A stretch of 64,000 bases of DNA from Buxus sempervirens (lineage: Eukaryota > Streptophyta > Magnoliopsida > Buxales > Buxaceae), in NCBI GenBank assembly GCA_947561395.2, contig OX387190.1, positions 21,446,858-21,510,857 of the forward strand, in the 5' to 3' direction. A program made the position numbers and the translations under genes. This document shows positions 35,125-47,872 of this stretch, piece by piece; the first letter of the stretch is position 1; each line of letters begins with the position of its first letter. Under the pieces are notes generated by a model. The model was not told the DNA's origin. It did no database searches and was given only the letters and a program-made list of their open reading frames with translations.

Positions 35125-36952
35125 AATTCCACTCCCAATTTTACCAAACGGAGCCCTAAGTGACCATGGTTGATCTTGCTTGGCTGGGACAACAACCAGG
35201 GGAATCGGCCGATAAATATATCTCACGATTCAAGCGCATAAAGAACAAATGCAGAATTCTCTTACCTAAATTGGAATTTGCGAATTTGGCCTTGAATGGA
35301 TTAGACTTTGAACTTTGAAAGAAATTTGAAGGTGAACAATTTGAGGACTTGTTCGAATTATCGGCAAGAGCCACCAAATATGAATGGCTCTTACATGAGG
35401 ATGGGGAAAAGAAAGCTTCATCTTAAGGTTCATATTACAAAAACCCTAACTTTGAGTTAGGGACCATAGAGGTCATGGGAAAACAACCAATGACTTGCCC
35501 GATTTTGCTCCGAAAATCTAAGGATGCTGGAGAATCAAAGGCTATGAACACATTCAGCCGAAATGATGCGTTTTGATATAAATCGAATGGCAGTGATATT
35601 TGATTATCTTTTGGAAAATGGATTTTTCCGTTTGACTAAAGACCATCCATTCGTCCCGGCCAACATAATGGCTAAGGGCAAATATTGTAAATGGCATGGA
35701 TTAAAAACTCACAAGACTAACGAATGCACTGTGTTACAAAATGTGATATAGGAGAATATTGACAAGGGTCTTCTGAAGTTTTCGGAACCAGAAGAAAAAC
35801 AAATTCAGGTGGACACGAAACCGTTTTCAAAGAACGTGCCAGTCAATATGGTGTCTATAAGATTTCCAAAAAGGACTTCTACAAGGAAAATTGATCTGAA
35901 TGAGCCTCCGTCTTCAGAAATAAAGTGCCGACCATCACCATGTTTCCAACCAAATCTACAACCAAGAGATCACTAGCAATACCCGGTTACTGAAGGCCGA
36001 GCTTGGCACAACGAAAGGCGTGAGTGATTTGGGGAGAATGGTGGCATAAGCCAAAGCCATTTCATGGCAACAATGCACAAGTCAGAGGAAAACAGAGGTC
36101 GCTAGAAAGCTCGGCTGCAGCATCCTCCCGTTTTTCATTTACGAAGGTTGCAGATGCCAATGAATCAAAGGCTACTTTAGAATCCTTTGAGGATGCTCTT
36201 TTGGGGCTGAGTTTGACACCCAAACCATCGCCAAAAAAGGAGAAGGCAACAGAGATTCTCTGTAGTGAATGTAGGCGAAAGATATCAATTAGTCTTCGCT
36301 ACCCGCAGGTTGGCAGAGGAAAATCCTTAGCATTATGCCAGCAAGCGCAAAACTGGGGGGAAAGAAGGCAACCTGACTTTTCACCAATGATCTAGAGTTC
36401 CAAGTGGTCGCCGACCAAAACGGCGTTAACATACAGTACAGATAGGACAAGTTGGAAGGGAGAATTCCTAACTTATGAACAAGAGATGATGGTAAAAGCG
36501 AATAATCCTAGGATGGTCAAACCTCCTCTCATCAAGACTGACCATTGGAGAAAACTAACACACCCTAAATTTCCTTCTTATTTATAGGAAGAAGTCGCAG
36601 CCATGACAAGAATTCAGAAGATGCGATGGCAGCGACAGCAGGCAAGGTGGCGTTAGGAGCAGAGTTCAGGGTCATCTCGGGCCTACAAATATTCTCGGTT
36701 CACAGTCAGAAAGTCTACTCCTGAACCACTAAAAATCAAGAAATGCCCACCACACAAGACACCTTCTATACCGAAGATAATACTGGATCCCGCTCCTAAC
36801 AGAACATCCCCGCCAACCGAGAAGTATTCTTCTGAAGAAGATTTAATCGATAATTTTGCAGGAGGGCATGAAGAGCAGTTGCTGATAGATCAAATGCTGG
36901 CAGAATACAGCAAAACACCAACACCTCTAGCAGAAGATATACCAGAGGAATT
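35125..36952 (+). pseudogene. gag: E2 gag, C-terminal part
   Basis: Continues the gag core after the solo LTR (HSQFYQTEP; GESADKYISRFKRIKNKC in shifted frames) to a Cys/His segment CKWHGLKTHKTNEC at about 35690, which is the degenerate zinc-knuckle-like motif of this lineage. Later it has a Lys-rich linker and an acidic stretch (SSEEDLIDNF) before the Cassandra insertion. Many stops and frameshifts. Confidence 0.7.
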
Positions 36953-38385
36953 TGTAACGCCCCAGACCCATAACCAGCAAGATATTGTCCGCTCTGGGCC
37001 CACGGGCCCTCACGGATTTGTTTTCAAGGATAACACGAGAAAACTTCCCAGGGGTCACCCATCCTAGCAGTGCTCCCACCCAAGCACACTTAACTTTAGG
37101 GTTCCCAATGGATTTAGTCCCGTGTTAATCCTTAAAAGGCCTCTTGCTTATTTGGGGGTCTTAAGACTACTTATAGCATCTCCGAGCGTTGTGGGATCCC
37201 AACCATATGCACATTCTCGCCTGGTAGCTCGCCCAGTGAGATTACCCATTCACCCGCCCACTCAGACAGCCAGGATGTCACATACTCCCCTCCATGGGAC
37301 AACGCGCCCTCGCGTTGGGCCGAACCCCCACACTTTCCGGTCGGGGTAGTCTCTGATACCATTTGTAACGCCCCAGACCCATAACCAGCAAGATATTGTC
37401 CGCTCTGGGCCCATGGGCCCTCACGGATTTGTTTTCAAGGATAACACGAGAAAACTTCCCAGGGGTCACCCATCCTAGCAGTGCTCCCACCCAAGCACAC
37501 TTAACTTTAGGATTCCCAAGGGATTTAGTCCCGTGTTAATCCTTAAAAGACCTCTTGCTTATTTGGGGGTCTTAAGACTACTTATAGCATCCCCGAGCAT
37601 TGTGGGATCCCAAACATATGCACATCCTCGCCTGGTAGCTCGCCCAGTGAGATTACCCATTCGCCCGCCCACTCAGATAGCCAGGATGTCACATATGATA
37701 TCAAAGCTCGGGGATGTGCATATGGTTGGAATCCTACAACGCTCGGGGATGCTATAAGTAGTCTTAAGACCCCCAAATTAGCAAGAGGCCTTTTAAGGAG
37801 CAACACGGGACTAAATCCCCTGGGAACCCTAAAGTTAAGCGTGCTCAGGTGGGAGCACTACTAGGATGGGTGACCCCTGGGAAGTTTACTCGTGTTATCC
37901 TTCAGAACAAATCCGTGAGGGCCCGTGGGCCCAGAGCGGACAATATCTTGCTGGTTATGGGTCTAGGCGTTACAAATGGTATTAGAGACTGCCCCGACCG
38001 GAAAGTGTAGGGGTTCTGCCCAACGCGAGGACGCGTTGTCACATGGAGGGGAGTATGTGACATCTTGGCTGTTTGAGTGGGCGGGTGAATGGGTAATCTC
38101 ACTGGGCGAGCTACCAGGCGAGGATGTGCATATGATTGGAATCCTACAATGCTCGGGGATGCTATAAGTAGTCTTAAGACCCCCAAATTAGTAAGAGGCC
38201 TTTTAAGGAGCAACACGGGACTAAATCCCCTGGGAACCCTAAAGTTAAGCGTGCCCGGGTGGGAGCACTACTAGGATGGGTGACCCCTGGGAAGTTTTCT
38301 CGTGTTATCCTTAAGAACAAATCCGTGAGGTCCCGTGGGCCCAGAGCGGACAATATCTTGCTGGTTATGGGTCTGGGGCGTTACA
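36953..38385. mobile_element. Head-to-head Cassandra composite
   Basis: Minus-strand LTR 36953-37282, internal with primer site (complement of TGGTATCAGAGAC at 37350-37362), minus-strand LTR 37364-37693. Then a PBS-like joint (TGATATCAAAGC at 37696-37707) and a + strand LTR lacking its 5' end (to 37974), primer site TGGTATTAGAGAC (37977), and a + strand LTR 38056-38385. Both outer ends are therefore LTR 3' ends and the whole is a roughly 700-bp inverted repeat. Flanks GAATT (36948-36952) and GAAAT (38386-38390) match at four of five bases. Each LTR holds the 5S-derived block. Confidence 0.88.
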
Positions 38386-38536
38386 GAAATGGTGTCAGAG
38401 CCCCTGGAAACTAAGGGATATGATTCGCTAAAAACTCCAACATCAGCAAGTGACAGCGCTACATTGTTGGAAATTTGTTTAGGATGAATGCCCCAATTCC
38501 ATTGGATTGTCACATGGTGTTTACTCTACCAATGAC
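38386..38536 (+). pseudogene. E2 gag-protease linker fragment
   Basis: Between the Cassandra composite and solo LTR 2. Reads SEPLETKGYDSLKTPTSAS in frame with the E2 frame left of the composite, then a stop and MVFTLPM-type sequence that continues at 41011. Confidence 0.6.
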
Positions 38537-41010
38537 TGTAGACACCAGATTTTTGCACCCCAAAAAATGTAGAAAATAAAAATTTTGATTAAGAAGTCAA
38601 ACCCTGAGGGGCCTGAAAATTGACTTTTTAATCCAAGGATAATTGGCCATCAAAGTTCACCTCATTGAAAAGAGCATTTCGACACGGTTCCAACGCAACC
38701 GAGTTTACTGGAATCGGAATCCGTATGAGGAAATTATGAGCCGGTCAAACTTTTGGGGAAGCAAAAGTTGACTTTTTGCTCGACCCAATTCAACTGCCCA
38801 ATTTGATCCCATTGGATAGAGCATTCCAACGATACTAAGTTTGCTGAAATCGGACATCGGACGGAAAAGTTATGGGCAGTTGAAGTTTCAAGAAACTGCC
38901 CATGTGGCAAAACAGTAGCAAAAAAGCAAAATAAATGAATAAAATAATCATTTAATAAAAATATCTTAATATTTTTACTAAAAATCTAAGATTTTTATAA
39001 TATAATAATAATAAATCGGAATAAAATCTTATAAAATCATATTTAAAAACAAATTTAATAAAGCATTTCAAATCCGGCATTTTTAAAATGTGCTCACCCA
39101 TATTTGAAGTACGGGCGAGGCATGCCCACACTTCAAATACGGGCAAGCCTTCTAGAAGCGGGACACGCGTCCCGTACAGCAATAGCTGGCCGATTCGGTG
39201 AGATTTGAAAACGTGTTTATTTCGCCCGTATTTGAAGTACGAGCAAGGCATGCCCGTAATTGAAGCACGGGCAAGGCATGCTCGTAATTCAAGTACGGGC
39301 ACGAAAAAATGCATATAAATAGAGGGGCCAGCCCCCCCATTTTGGTAAACTGGCCCCCTTGATGGTCCCCCCTCTCCTTCTCCGCCCCCTGCTCGTCCAA
39401 CACTCTACCAAAGATCCTCTGCCCTTTTCAACCCAAATTTTATTCCCAAATTAGCCTTAGGCTCCACCCATTCTTGTCACCTTCCATCCCTTTTAATCTT
39501 GAAGGCAAGGAGGCTCTTTTCAAGCCAATTTTGGGAAATCCAAGGGAGTACGGAAGCGCTGCCAAAATCACTCAGAGAACCTCCACACCTCAAAACAAGG
39601 TAATAAAAGCGCGGTGAGCTTTCTTTGTATTTTTCTTTTGGCAAAAATGAAAATGAAGCCTTTATAGCAAATTTAATCTTTTGTTCTGTTGTATTTATCT
39701 CTCTAACCTGTTTGTTCTACCTTGTGCATACACATGGGACTCCCCGCGAGGGGAACTCCCATACACGCCTTGGGAGGAAAGAAATTCCATAGAAATTAAA
39801 AGTGGTCCTTTTTAACATTTTCTGCACTAGCCACTTTTTCATATTGATTTGATCATCGTACTTTCAGAGGGATTTGTCCTCCTTTAAAAATCTTTTGTAC
39901 CCCATAATCTTTCCCTCTTTCCTTTCTTGGTAAGATCCCCACGTATACATGGCTTAAACAGGCAAAAGAAGAGTTGAAATCTTTCTTTTGGCGGCACATC
40001 GAAAAGAAGACATTTGAACCAAAGGTAGGAGCTTTGAGCCATTTGGAAGTGCTGAAACTCCCAACAGAAGTCGGCGGACGGCGAAAAGGAATCGGCGAAC
40101 TAGATCCGGCCGGAATCACAGCATTTTTGGGAAATCGGGCCGAAACCGTATTTTGAATACGGTCTAGACTTGGCCTGAACCGTATATTAAATACGGTTCA
40201 GTTTAGACCGTGATTAGAATACAGTCAAGCCTGTAAATAACTTAAGAATCTATTTTTCTAACCCGGTTGGACCCAATCCAACCCATTTTTGTAAGGCTTA
40301 ACCCCCTGGGCTTCTTGGACTATTCGAAGCCCACTTTTGAGACTGTGGGCCCAACGGGCTAACCAAGGCTTTGTGGGCCCCCCAATAGGGCCTACATCCA
40401 GTTCGGCCCAACCAAGGCCCGTTTTAAATAAACGGGCCTAAGGCCATTTGCTTAATTGTCTGTGGGCCAAGACCAAGCCCATTGGGCCCTAAAAGACTGA
40501 ACCAACCAAACTTGCATGCTTTAATTAATCTTTAAATCAAATTAACCCTGAACCAAAAAGGGTTACCCAATAACCCGAACTGGGCCTTGGGCTCAAGCCC
40601 AACTTGGATTCCAGTGGGCCTTCCAACAAGGCTCGTAATCGACTCACTTCACCAAATGCTAAAAAGATAAAATCAAATAAAAAAGGGACCCACACCATCA
40701 ATGGTCCCCACTAGACCAAATAAGTGTGCATGTTGGCCTAGGAATTGGGTGATAATTAAGTTGACTCAAACTAGGGAGACCTATGGGACCCGTCAATCGA
40801 CGAGGCAAGCTAGGGTGTCTTCGGACTTCCCTAGACGTAACCGAGAACTTGCTCAGATCTCTAATAAAGTCATAGACCAGAATAATCAGGCCCGGATAGG
40901 TGCCTCTTTTGTGTCTGCCTGCACCTCTTAGGCAATGACGACTCCAAAAAGTCCCGAGGCGAGCATTAGTTTGCATGCACCTCGCGTGCGGCCGAAATCG
41001 GGTGCGCACA
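38537..41010 (+). mobile_element. Solo LTR 2 (2474 bp) inserted in E2 gag-protease
   Basis: It begins TGTAGACACCAG, followed by TTTTTGCACCCC, and ends GGTGCGCACA. ATGAC is duplicated at 38532-38536 and 41011-41015. The TATAAATA box is at 39314-39321. Its U3 holds an array of 21-bp inverted repeats (39096-39300). Start and end style resemble solo LTR 1 and the truncated LTR at 20731, so all are one superfamily of Tat/Ogre-type LTRs. Confidence 0.95.
39096..39300. promoter_or_regulatory. Phased 21-bp inverted repeats in solo LTR 2
   Basis: Units at 39096-39116, 39124-39144, 39224-39244, 39252-39272 and 39280-39300: GCCCGTA and TACGGGC arms around a 7-base TTTGAAG-type loop. Unit starts are 28 bp apart within each group. 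The last unit ends 13 bp before the TATA box. The gap at 39152-39223 may hold decayed units. Confidence 0.8.
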
Positions 41011-41787
41011 ATGACATTTGTAACGAACATAGAGTTACCAAGGTTAGAAAAGATAAGTGAGGAAGTGGACCCTGCAGCACTATACATGGTTGATCCAGAC
41101 TAGCTCGAATCTACTGGAGAAAATCAAGGACTGGCCGCTGGTGAACAAGTCAGCCCATTCGAAAAGGTAAGCTTCACTAAACTAACAAAAGCTATGACCA
41201 CACATTTGAAGCCTTTATTTATAAAGGTTCACATGAATGGAATTTTTGTAAATAGGGTTTTGATAGACAATGGGGCAGTGGTTAATTTTATACCGGTCAG
41301 CACTATGAAAAGATTGGAAAAGAATTTCCATGATTTAATCCATTCAGATGTAATTGTTACTAACTTTGCAGGTGGAGTTACAGGAATAAGAGGAATCCTC
41401 CCAATCAAACTAACGATCGGGACGCGGCAGTCTCTCACGGCTTTCTTCATCATCGAATCGTCAACTGGATACAATGCGTTGTTGTGTAGAGATTGGGTCC
41501 ATTCGAATGGATGTGTACCATCGTCTCTACATCAACCATTGTTCTTTTGGAAAGATGATGACGTGGAAGAGATTAAAGCCAAAAGCCGGCCTTTCACCGT
41601 GGATTCAAATGCCGTACATGCTTCTCTTTATGGGGAAGGGATAGGATCCATATCTTTTGTGGGTTATATTAAGAATGGACAGCCGATTTCTTCGATTTCG
41701 GCAGGACAAGACATTACACAACAACGGCCGGTGGAACAAGAACCGGCCGAAGTTGCCAAATTAGAAGAGTTACCATATGATAGTTGA
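41011..41787 (+). pseudogene. pro: E2 aspartic protease
   Basis: Aspartic protease with active site RVLIDNGAVVNFIP and the later YNALLCRDWVHS segment, equivalent to the LLLGRPWIH motif in E1. One in-frame stop lies upstream (VDPD* at about 41100). From 41194 a 197-codon frame is open. Confidence 0.82.
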
Positions 41788-43430
41788 CTTTCAAGAATCG
41801 TTGGAATCAGCGAGAGCTATCATGAGGAAGATAGCGGCTTACATACAGGAACTAAAGATATTGGAGCTACAATGAGATTTAGAGCCGCTAGAGAATGTTG
41901 AGGTAATGGAAAGTTATGCTAAATTTGTCAATGAGCAAGATGATAGAACAGTAAGGAATCAGGATGAAATGACTTTCGTCGATCTACAGGCGGCACCAGC
42001 CAAGCTGGAGGACTTAAAAGTTGATACTTAAGACCCATTAGAGGAAATCAACTTAGGAACAGAAAAAGAGTAGAGGCCGTTGTATATAAGTCAATTGCTG
42101 CCGTCGAATGCCAAAAAGAAGATGAAGCAATTACTAGCCGAATATTCGAATTGTTTTTCTTGGAATTATCATGAGATGCTGGGACTAGATCAAAAAATTG
42201 TAGAGCACCGGCTCCCAATCAAACCTGAATACAGGCCATTCAAAGAACCTCCCAGGAGGATGTCAGATGATATAATTAGTAAGGTTAAGGTAAAGACGAA
42301 TGGCTTTATAACATTGTACCAGTTGGCTTTTCGGTATACTGATTGGCTTTCTAACATTCAGGCCTATTCGGTATACCAATTGGCTTTCTAATATTGTACC
42401 AGTTTTCAAGAATAATGGCCAAATTCGGGTTTGCAGAGATTTCCATAATATAAATTCTGCAACTCCCAAAGATGAAAATCCCATGTTGATAGCTGATTTG
42501 TTAGTCGATAACGTGTCCCGGCATAAATTTTTGTCTTTTACGGATGGGCATTCTAGTTATACTTAGATCTTTATTGCAGAGGAAGATGTACCAAAAACAG
42601 CGTTTCGATGTTTAGGGGCTTTAGGGATTTACTGTTGGGTGGTCATGCCTTTTGGATTGAAGAATGCTGGGGCAACATACCAAAGGGCAATGAACTTGAT
42701 TTTTCATGACATGATAGGCCAAATTCTAGAGATATATATCGATGATGTGGTCATAAAATCCCACAATGGGATTGACCATTTGCAGCATTTAAGACAGGTG
42801 TTTGAGCGATTACATAAATACAATCTGAGGATGAACTCATTGAAATGCGCCTTTAGTGTTACAGCTGGGAACCTTTTGGGTTTTTTTGTTCATCAAAAGG
42901 GGATAGAAGTTGATAAAAACAAAGCAAGAATGGTCATAGAGGCAAAACCCTCGGCTGATAAAAGACAGTTACAGTGATTGCTCAGCTAAGTGAACTTTTA
43001 AGGAGGTTCATTTCAAACTTGGCAGGAAAAACTAAAGTGGTGTCTCCTTTGTTAAGACTAAAGGATATAGAAGAATTTGTTTGGGATAATGAACATTAGG
43101 CCGCTTTTGATGAAATTGAATGATACTTGGCCAAACTGCCCATGTTGGTACCTCCATTGAAAGACCAGCCATTAAAACTGTACATAGCGGCATCAGAGGA
43201 TTCAATCGGAGTTTTAATAACACAGGATAATGACCAAGGATTTGAGCAGGCTATATACTATCTTAGCGCTTTCTAAGTCTAGTGAAGGAAAGATACACTG
43301 GTTTAGAGAAGCTCTGCTTCACCTTGTATTATGCAGCCACTAAACTTCATCATTACCTTCTTTCGGTAAAATAAGTTTACGTCATTGCAACTACAGATGT
43401 GGTCAAATATATGCTGACACGCCCAACAGT
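41788..43430 (+). pseudogene. pol: E2 reverse transcriptase, first part
   Basis: RT begins near 42080 (LLAEYSNCFSWNYHEMLGLD) and keeps the catalytic YIDD at 42735-42746 and PFGLKNAGATYQRAM. Stops and frameshifts are frequent. A local tandem duplication at about 42305-42415 repeats the segment coding for a YTDWLSNI-like motif. The frame is cut in the RNase H region (LTRPTV) by solo LTR 3. Confidence 0.85.
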
Positions 43431-45924
43431 TGTAGACACCCCAAATTGCACAGAAAAATAATGAATAATTGGCAAAAGACATTATCTCTTTTGAAACTAG
43501 CACAAAATTTGAGAAAACAAGCTTTTTCCTTGTATCCGACAACTCAGGTCGGATACAAGCATATCGTTTTGTATCCGACATAAGTTGTCGGATACAAGCA
43601 AGCCTTAATGTATCCGACATATGATGTCGGATACACATAGATGCTTGTGTATCCGACCTGATATGTCGGATACATGTTTTTTGCTCAAAATTAGGGTTTT
43701 CACTTTTTACCATCATATCCTTCATTAAATGAGTGGAAATCTCGGAAATAGCCTTAGGGTTAAGGTTGGTGGGCTCTAGACATTATGTAGTGTCTACCAT
43801 CCCACCAACCCTAACCCTAGCCTTTGCCTATAAATAGGAAGCTCCTCCTTAAGCAAATGGCCATTAACTCTTGCCAAGAACTTTTGCCAAGAAGTTGGAG
43901 ATCAAAGAGCTCCGAGTGAAGAGGGGAACCGTTGCAGTCTTGCTTCCAGAAGCCCAGGTAAGCCTCAAACCTCTCTTCATTTTTCTGTTTTTATATTTTA
44001 GATCTAGATCTCTTCTTCTACCTTTCTGTAGAATAAGGCCTCTTCTATGTGTATGAAAACCCTTCTCCTACTCAAAGTACCTCGAGACTCCCGCTAGCCG
44101 TAAAACGTGAAGGCGTGATCTAGGGGAAATGAGACTGGGGATTGATCCTAGTATTAGAACCTATTTGAATAAGCCTTTTGAATCTATGAAAACCGTTTCA
44201 TATTCAAAGTACCCAAGATTATCTTGAAGAACCGTGTTTAACGGGGAGAGAGAACTAAGGGAAACGATAATGGAACGGAACCCTAGGTTGTTCTAGAACC
44301 CCTTTGATTGATATGAATGCATGACATATGTTGTTATATTGTTCTTGAATGGATTTTTATACACATACACACATAGCACTTGTTTTGTCGGATTTGGCTT
44401 GTATTTTGGATCTATTGCCGTCATTGTGGTAAATTTGGAATAAATAGCCCCAAACAATTCTGGGATATTTCCTATTGATTTTCAAATTGATTTCAAGCAA
44501 GTTTTGTTGAGTATTGAAGGCCTCTAGGTCCAACCTCTCGGTTTTTGGGCACTTTTGCTCAATATCGGGTCTTTTTGGCATATTCTCTCCAATCGGAGAG
44601 AATGGTGAGCCAAGATTGTACCCTATTATTTCTAGAGGTTCTTCAACACTTTTTCAAGTGATTTTGATTCATCTTGCACGGATTCCACACACTGGATCAC
44701 CGTTTTAAATTGATTTTACTCAAAAAGGGCTTAACTTGACAGCAACTGTACCCCAACTTCGGACACTCGTAACTTTATCACCCCGATGAATTTTGGAGTG
44801 ATTCTAGAGCCATGGGAAAGGTGAGGCTGTCTAGTTTATGCCTGTAAAATTTCATTAATTTCTATCAAGCGGAGTTTTGACACCTCTCTGTTGAAGTTGA
44901 TAGGTCAGTTCAGGTCTGAATACGGAACCTGTCACTTCGACTGAGCGCCATGTGTTCGTTTTAAGTCCAATTCGAATGATTGTTGTTTCTGAGTTTTCCT
45001 TTGGAAGTCTAGTTTCAAAACCAGTTGGTTTTATAATTTTTTGACTCCATTTGTATCGTTGGTAACAGATTTACTCAGAACTGCTCAATGGCACTTTTCT
45101 GGGCAAACCTGTGATCCTCGTGGCCTGTTCGGGAAACCACCCAAGGCACATTAGAATGAATTTTTGTATGAGGTTAGTTTCATTTGAAAGATGGCCATAC
45201 AGACTTCACTCACACCAAATTTCATGGATTTATATGAAGCCGATTTTTCTAAATGATTTCCCAAACTTGCCCACTTGTCACTTTTAATTATCTCAAGCAG
45301 CAGATTTCAAAGGAGAATAACTCCTAGGATTTAAATCGGAATGGATTGAAAATTTGTACGAGTCTTCTATCTATCATAATCTCTCAAATGAATTTGGTTT
45401 GATTCAATTCAAATGGGATTTGAATGATTTCAAGACAAATGGTTCTTGCTTTTACCGAATTTTCCGGATTTAACTCAACTTGGTTTTGTGCAACTTTTGC
45501 TTTCCATCTTTTGGTGATATTCCAGAAGTGATATTGACATAAAAGAGGATCTGGAATTCATTTGGATTTTCATGTGAAGATATCATACATTTGTCCTTTT
45601 TCAAGGTTTTTAATGATTTTTAGCAAGCTTTCTTATTTTTTTATCATGAACAACACTTGGCAACCACCTTGTGTGGGTGAATGGGGGTGTCTAACACCTT
45701 CCCCTGTTCATAATCTAATCCCCTTACCCATCTCTGGATTTGATTTTCAAGTAGAGTTATTTTTACTCTAAAATTTGCCTTTTAGCTCTTTTTGCTTATT
45801 TTGAACCTTTTGGTGCCCATTCACACCTTAAAAATCTGAATGGTGGCGACTCTCCAATATTTTACGTTGAGCCCGTGTGTTGACGGAGGGGAAATCACCC
45901 TGGTGATTTTTCCCATGTCTCACA
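43431..45924 (+). mobile_element. Solo LTR 3 (2494 bp), related to the E1 LTR, inserted in E2 RNase H
   Basis: It begins TGTAGACACCCC and ends TCTCACA, as does the E1 LTR, and aligns with it along most of its length, but has extra sequence (2494 against 2275 bp) and many substitutions. ACAGT is duplicated at 43426-43430 and 45925-45929. TATAAATA is at 43829-43836. Four inverted repeats lie at 43532-43673. Confidence 0.95.
43532..43673. promoter_or_regulatory. Four perfectly phased inverted repeats in solo LTR 3
   Basis: Units at 43532, 43571, 43610 and 43649, exactly 39 bp apart, each 25 bp long. All have perfect 9-base arms GTATCCGAC and GTCGGATAC; the third extends to 11-base arms (GTATCCGACAT, ATGTCGGATAC) around a 3-base loop. 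Same positions as the E1 LTR units but with a different arm sequence. Confidence 0.9.
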
Positions 45925-45929
45925 ACAGT

Positions 45930-47872
45930 AAGTGGCCGGCTCGGTAAGTGGACATTGGCTTTAATTGAATTTGATTTTAAGTATGTGCCGCAGAAATCTG
46001 TTAAAGGACAAGCATTGGCCGATTTCTTAGCCGATCACCCATCAGGTATCCAGGAAAATGAACCAGATATCCCGGGTTTTCACACCGGTTTCTTTTATTC
46101 AAAGTTTCAGCCATAGACTTTGAAGTTTGATGGATCAAAGGCAGAATCGGCTTCTGGAACTGGTGACATCATAATCTCGCCAACAAAAGAAAGACATGAA
46201 TATGCATTTCAACTTCAAGAACCATCAACAAATAACCAAGCGGAGTTTGAGGCTTTGATTATTGGCTTAGAGATCTTATGGGAAATGGGTGTTCATGCCT
46301 TTACCGTCTTGGGAGATTTGCAGCTAGTTCTAAAACAAATGGAGGGCCATTAAGGCTGCAATAGCGAAATCCTGATACCTTTGCTAAAAAAGGCAAGGTT
46401 TTTGGCCGGACAATTCAATCGGGAAGAATTTGAATATAGGCCAAGAAACGAGAATTGTGAAGCTAATGAGCTTGCTCAAATTGCGTCAGGCCTCAGGCTT
46501 TACAACCCATCTCGAACGGTGACAGTACAATCTTTGCCTTCTACCGAAAAGAGATATTTTTTGGTAGATTCTCATGCATAATTCAATCAAACAATACAAT
46601 TAGATTGGAGGAAATAAATATGGGATTATCTTCGAGATCCTACTAGCAAAGTGAGTAGGGCTGTCAAAAGAAGAGCTGCTGCTTACTTCATTTTGGCGAT
46701 GAGTTATACAGGAAGGGTTTCGATGATATATCCCTACGTTGTGTAAGTCATTTAGAGACGATGTTAGTCATGACCGAAATACATAACGGAATTTGCGACG
46801 CACATCAAGCTGGTATCAAGATGCGATGGATGGTATGCCTGCATGGTTACTATTGGCCGACCATATTGAAAGATTGTTAGGCATTTGCAGCCGGCTGTCA
46901 AGAATGTCAAAAACATGGACCAGTTCAGAGGGTGCCGTCCATTGACTTACAACCAATAGTCAAGCCATGGCCTTTCCGAGGATGGGCAATGGATTTGATA
47001 GGAAAGGTATATCCTCCCTCATCTGGGGTACACAATTTTATCATAGTTGCTACCGATTATTTCACTAAATGGGTTGAGACTAAACCTTTGAAAAAGGTGG
47101 AACAATTGGATGTGTTTGAATTCATTAGAGAACAAATCATTCATAGGTACGATATCCCAAAAACCATTACGACGGATTTCGGCACTATTTTTGTTGGAGA
47201 AGCAATGACCGACTTTGCCAAACAATATGGTACGAGAATGATCAGGTCAACCCCTTATTATGCCCAGGCGAATGGCCAAGCCGAGGCAACTAATAAGGTA
47301 TTGAAAAATATTTTGAGAAAGATGATAGAAGACAAGCCAAGAAATTGGTATAAGCTTTTGTCAGAAGCTTTATGGGCATATCGAACTTCCTATAAGACTT
47401 CTATTGGAACGACTCCATTTGCCTTAACTTTCGGTCATGAGGCAGTTATTCCAGTAGAAATTACTGTGAAGTCATTGAGGGTGGCTGTCCAGAATAATTT
47501 TACACCCAAGGAATATTCGGAAGCTATGTTGGCAGAGCTGGAAGACCTAGAGGAAATCAAAAGGATGACTCTAAATAGACAACTGGCGCTTAAACAAAGA
47601 ATTGCCAAATCTTACAACCAACGGGTCAAACACAAGTCTTTTGCTCAGGGTGATTTAGTATGGAAAACACTCCTTTTAATCGGCAAAAAAGACTTTCCAT
47701 ATGATAAATGGTCACCTACATGGGAAGGACCATTACGAATTAGTAAGGTAATGCCCGGGGGGCATATTACGTCCATTAACTTGAAGGTCGAGAAGAAAAA
47801 GTCATTAACGGCCAGTTTTTAAAGCGGTATTATCCTACTCTATGGGAAAACCACGAAAATAATAACCAACAA
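45930..47872 (+). pseudogene. pol: E2 RNase H, aRNase H and integrase
   Basis: gRNase H resumes right after the solo LTR (SGRLGKW). The archaeal-type RNase H follows (KFDGSKAESASGTGD, NNQAEFEALIIGLEI), then the integrase zinc domain (IHNGICDAHQAG, CQECQ) and a 296-codon open stretch from 46932 with all D-D-E residues (AMDLIG, TTDFGTIF, GQAEATNK). Stops lie before and between domains. It belongs to the Tat lineage but differs clearly from E1. Confidence 0.88.

Noticed and set aside
34670..35173. 167-codon + strand frame
   Set aside because: Lies in solo LTR 1 U5 and crosses its 3' end; no domain.
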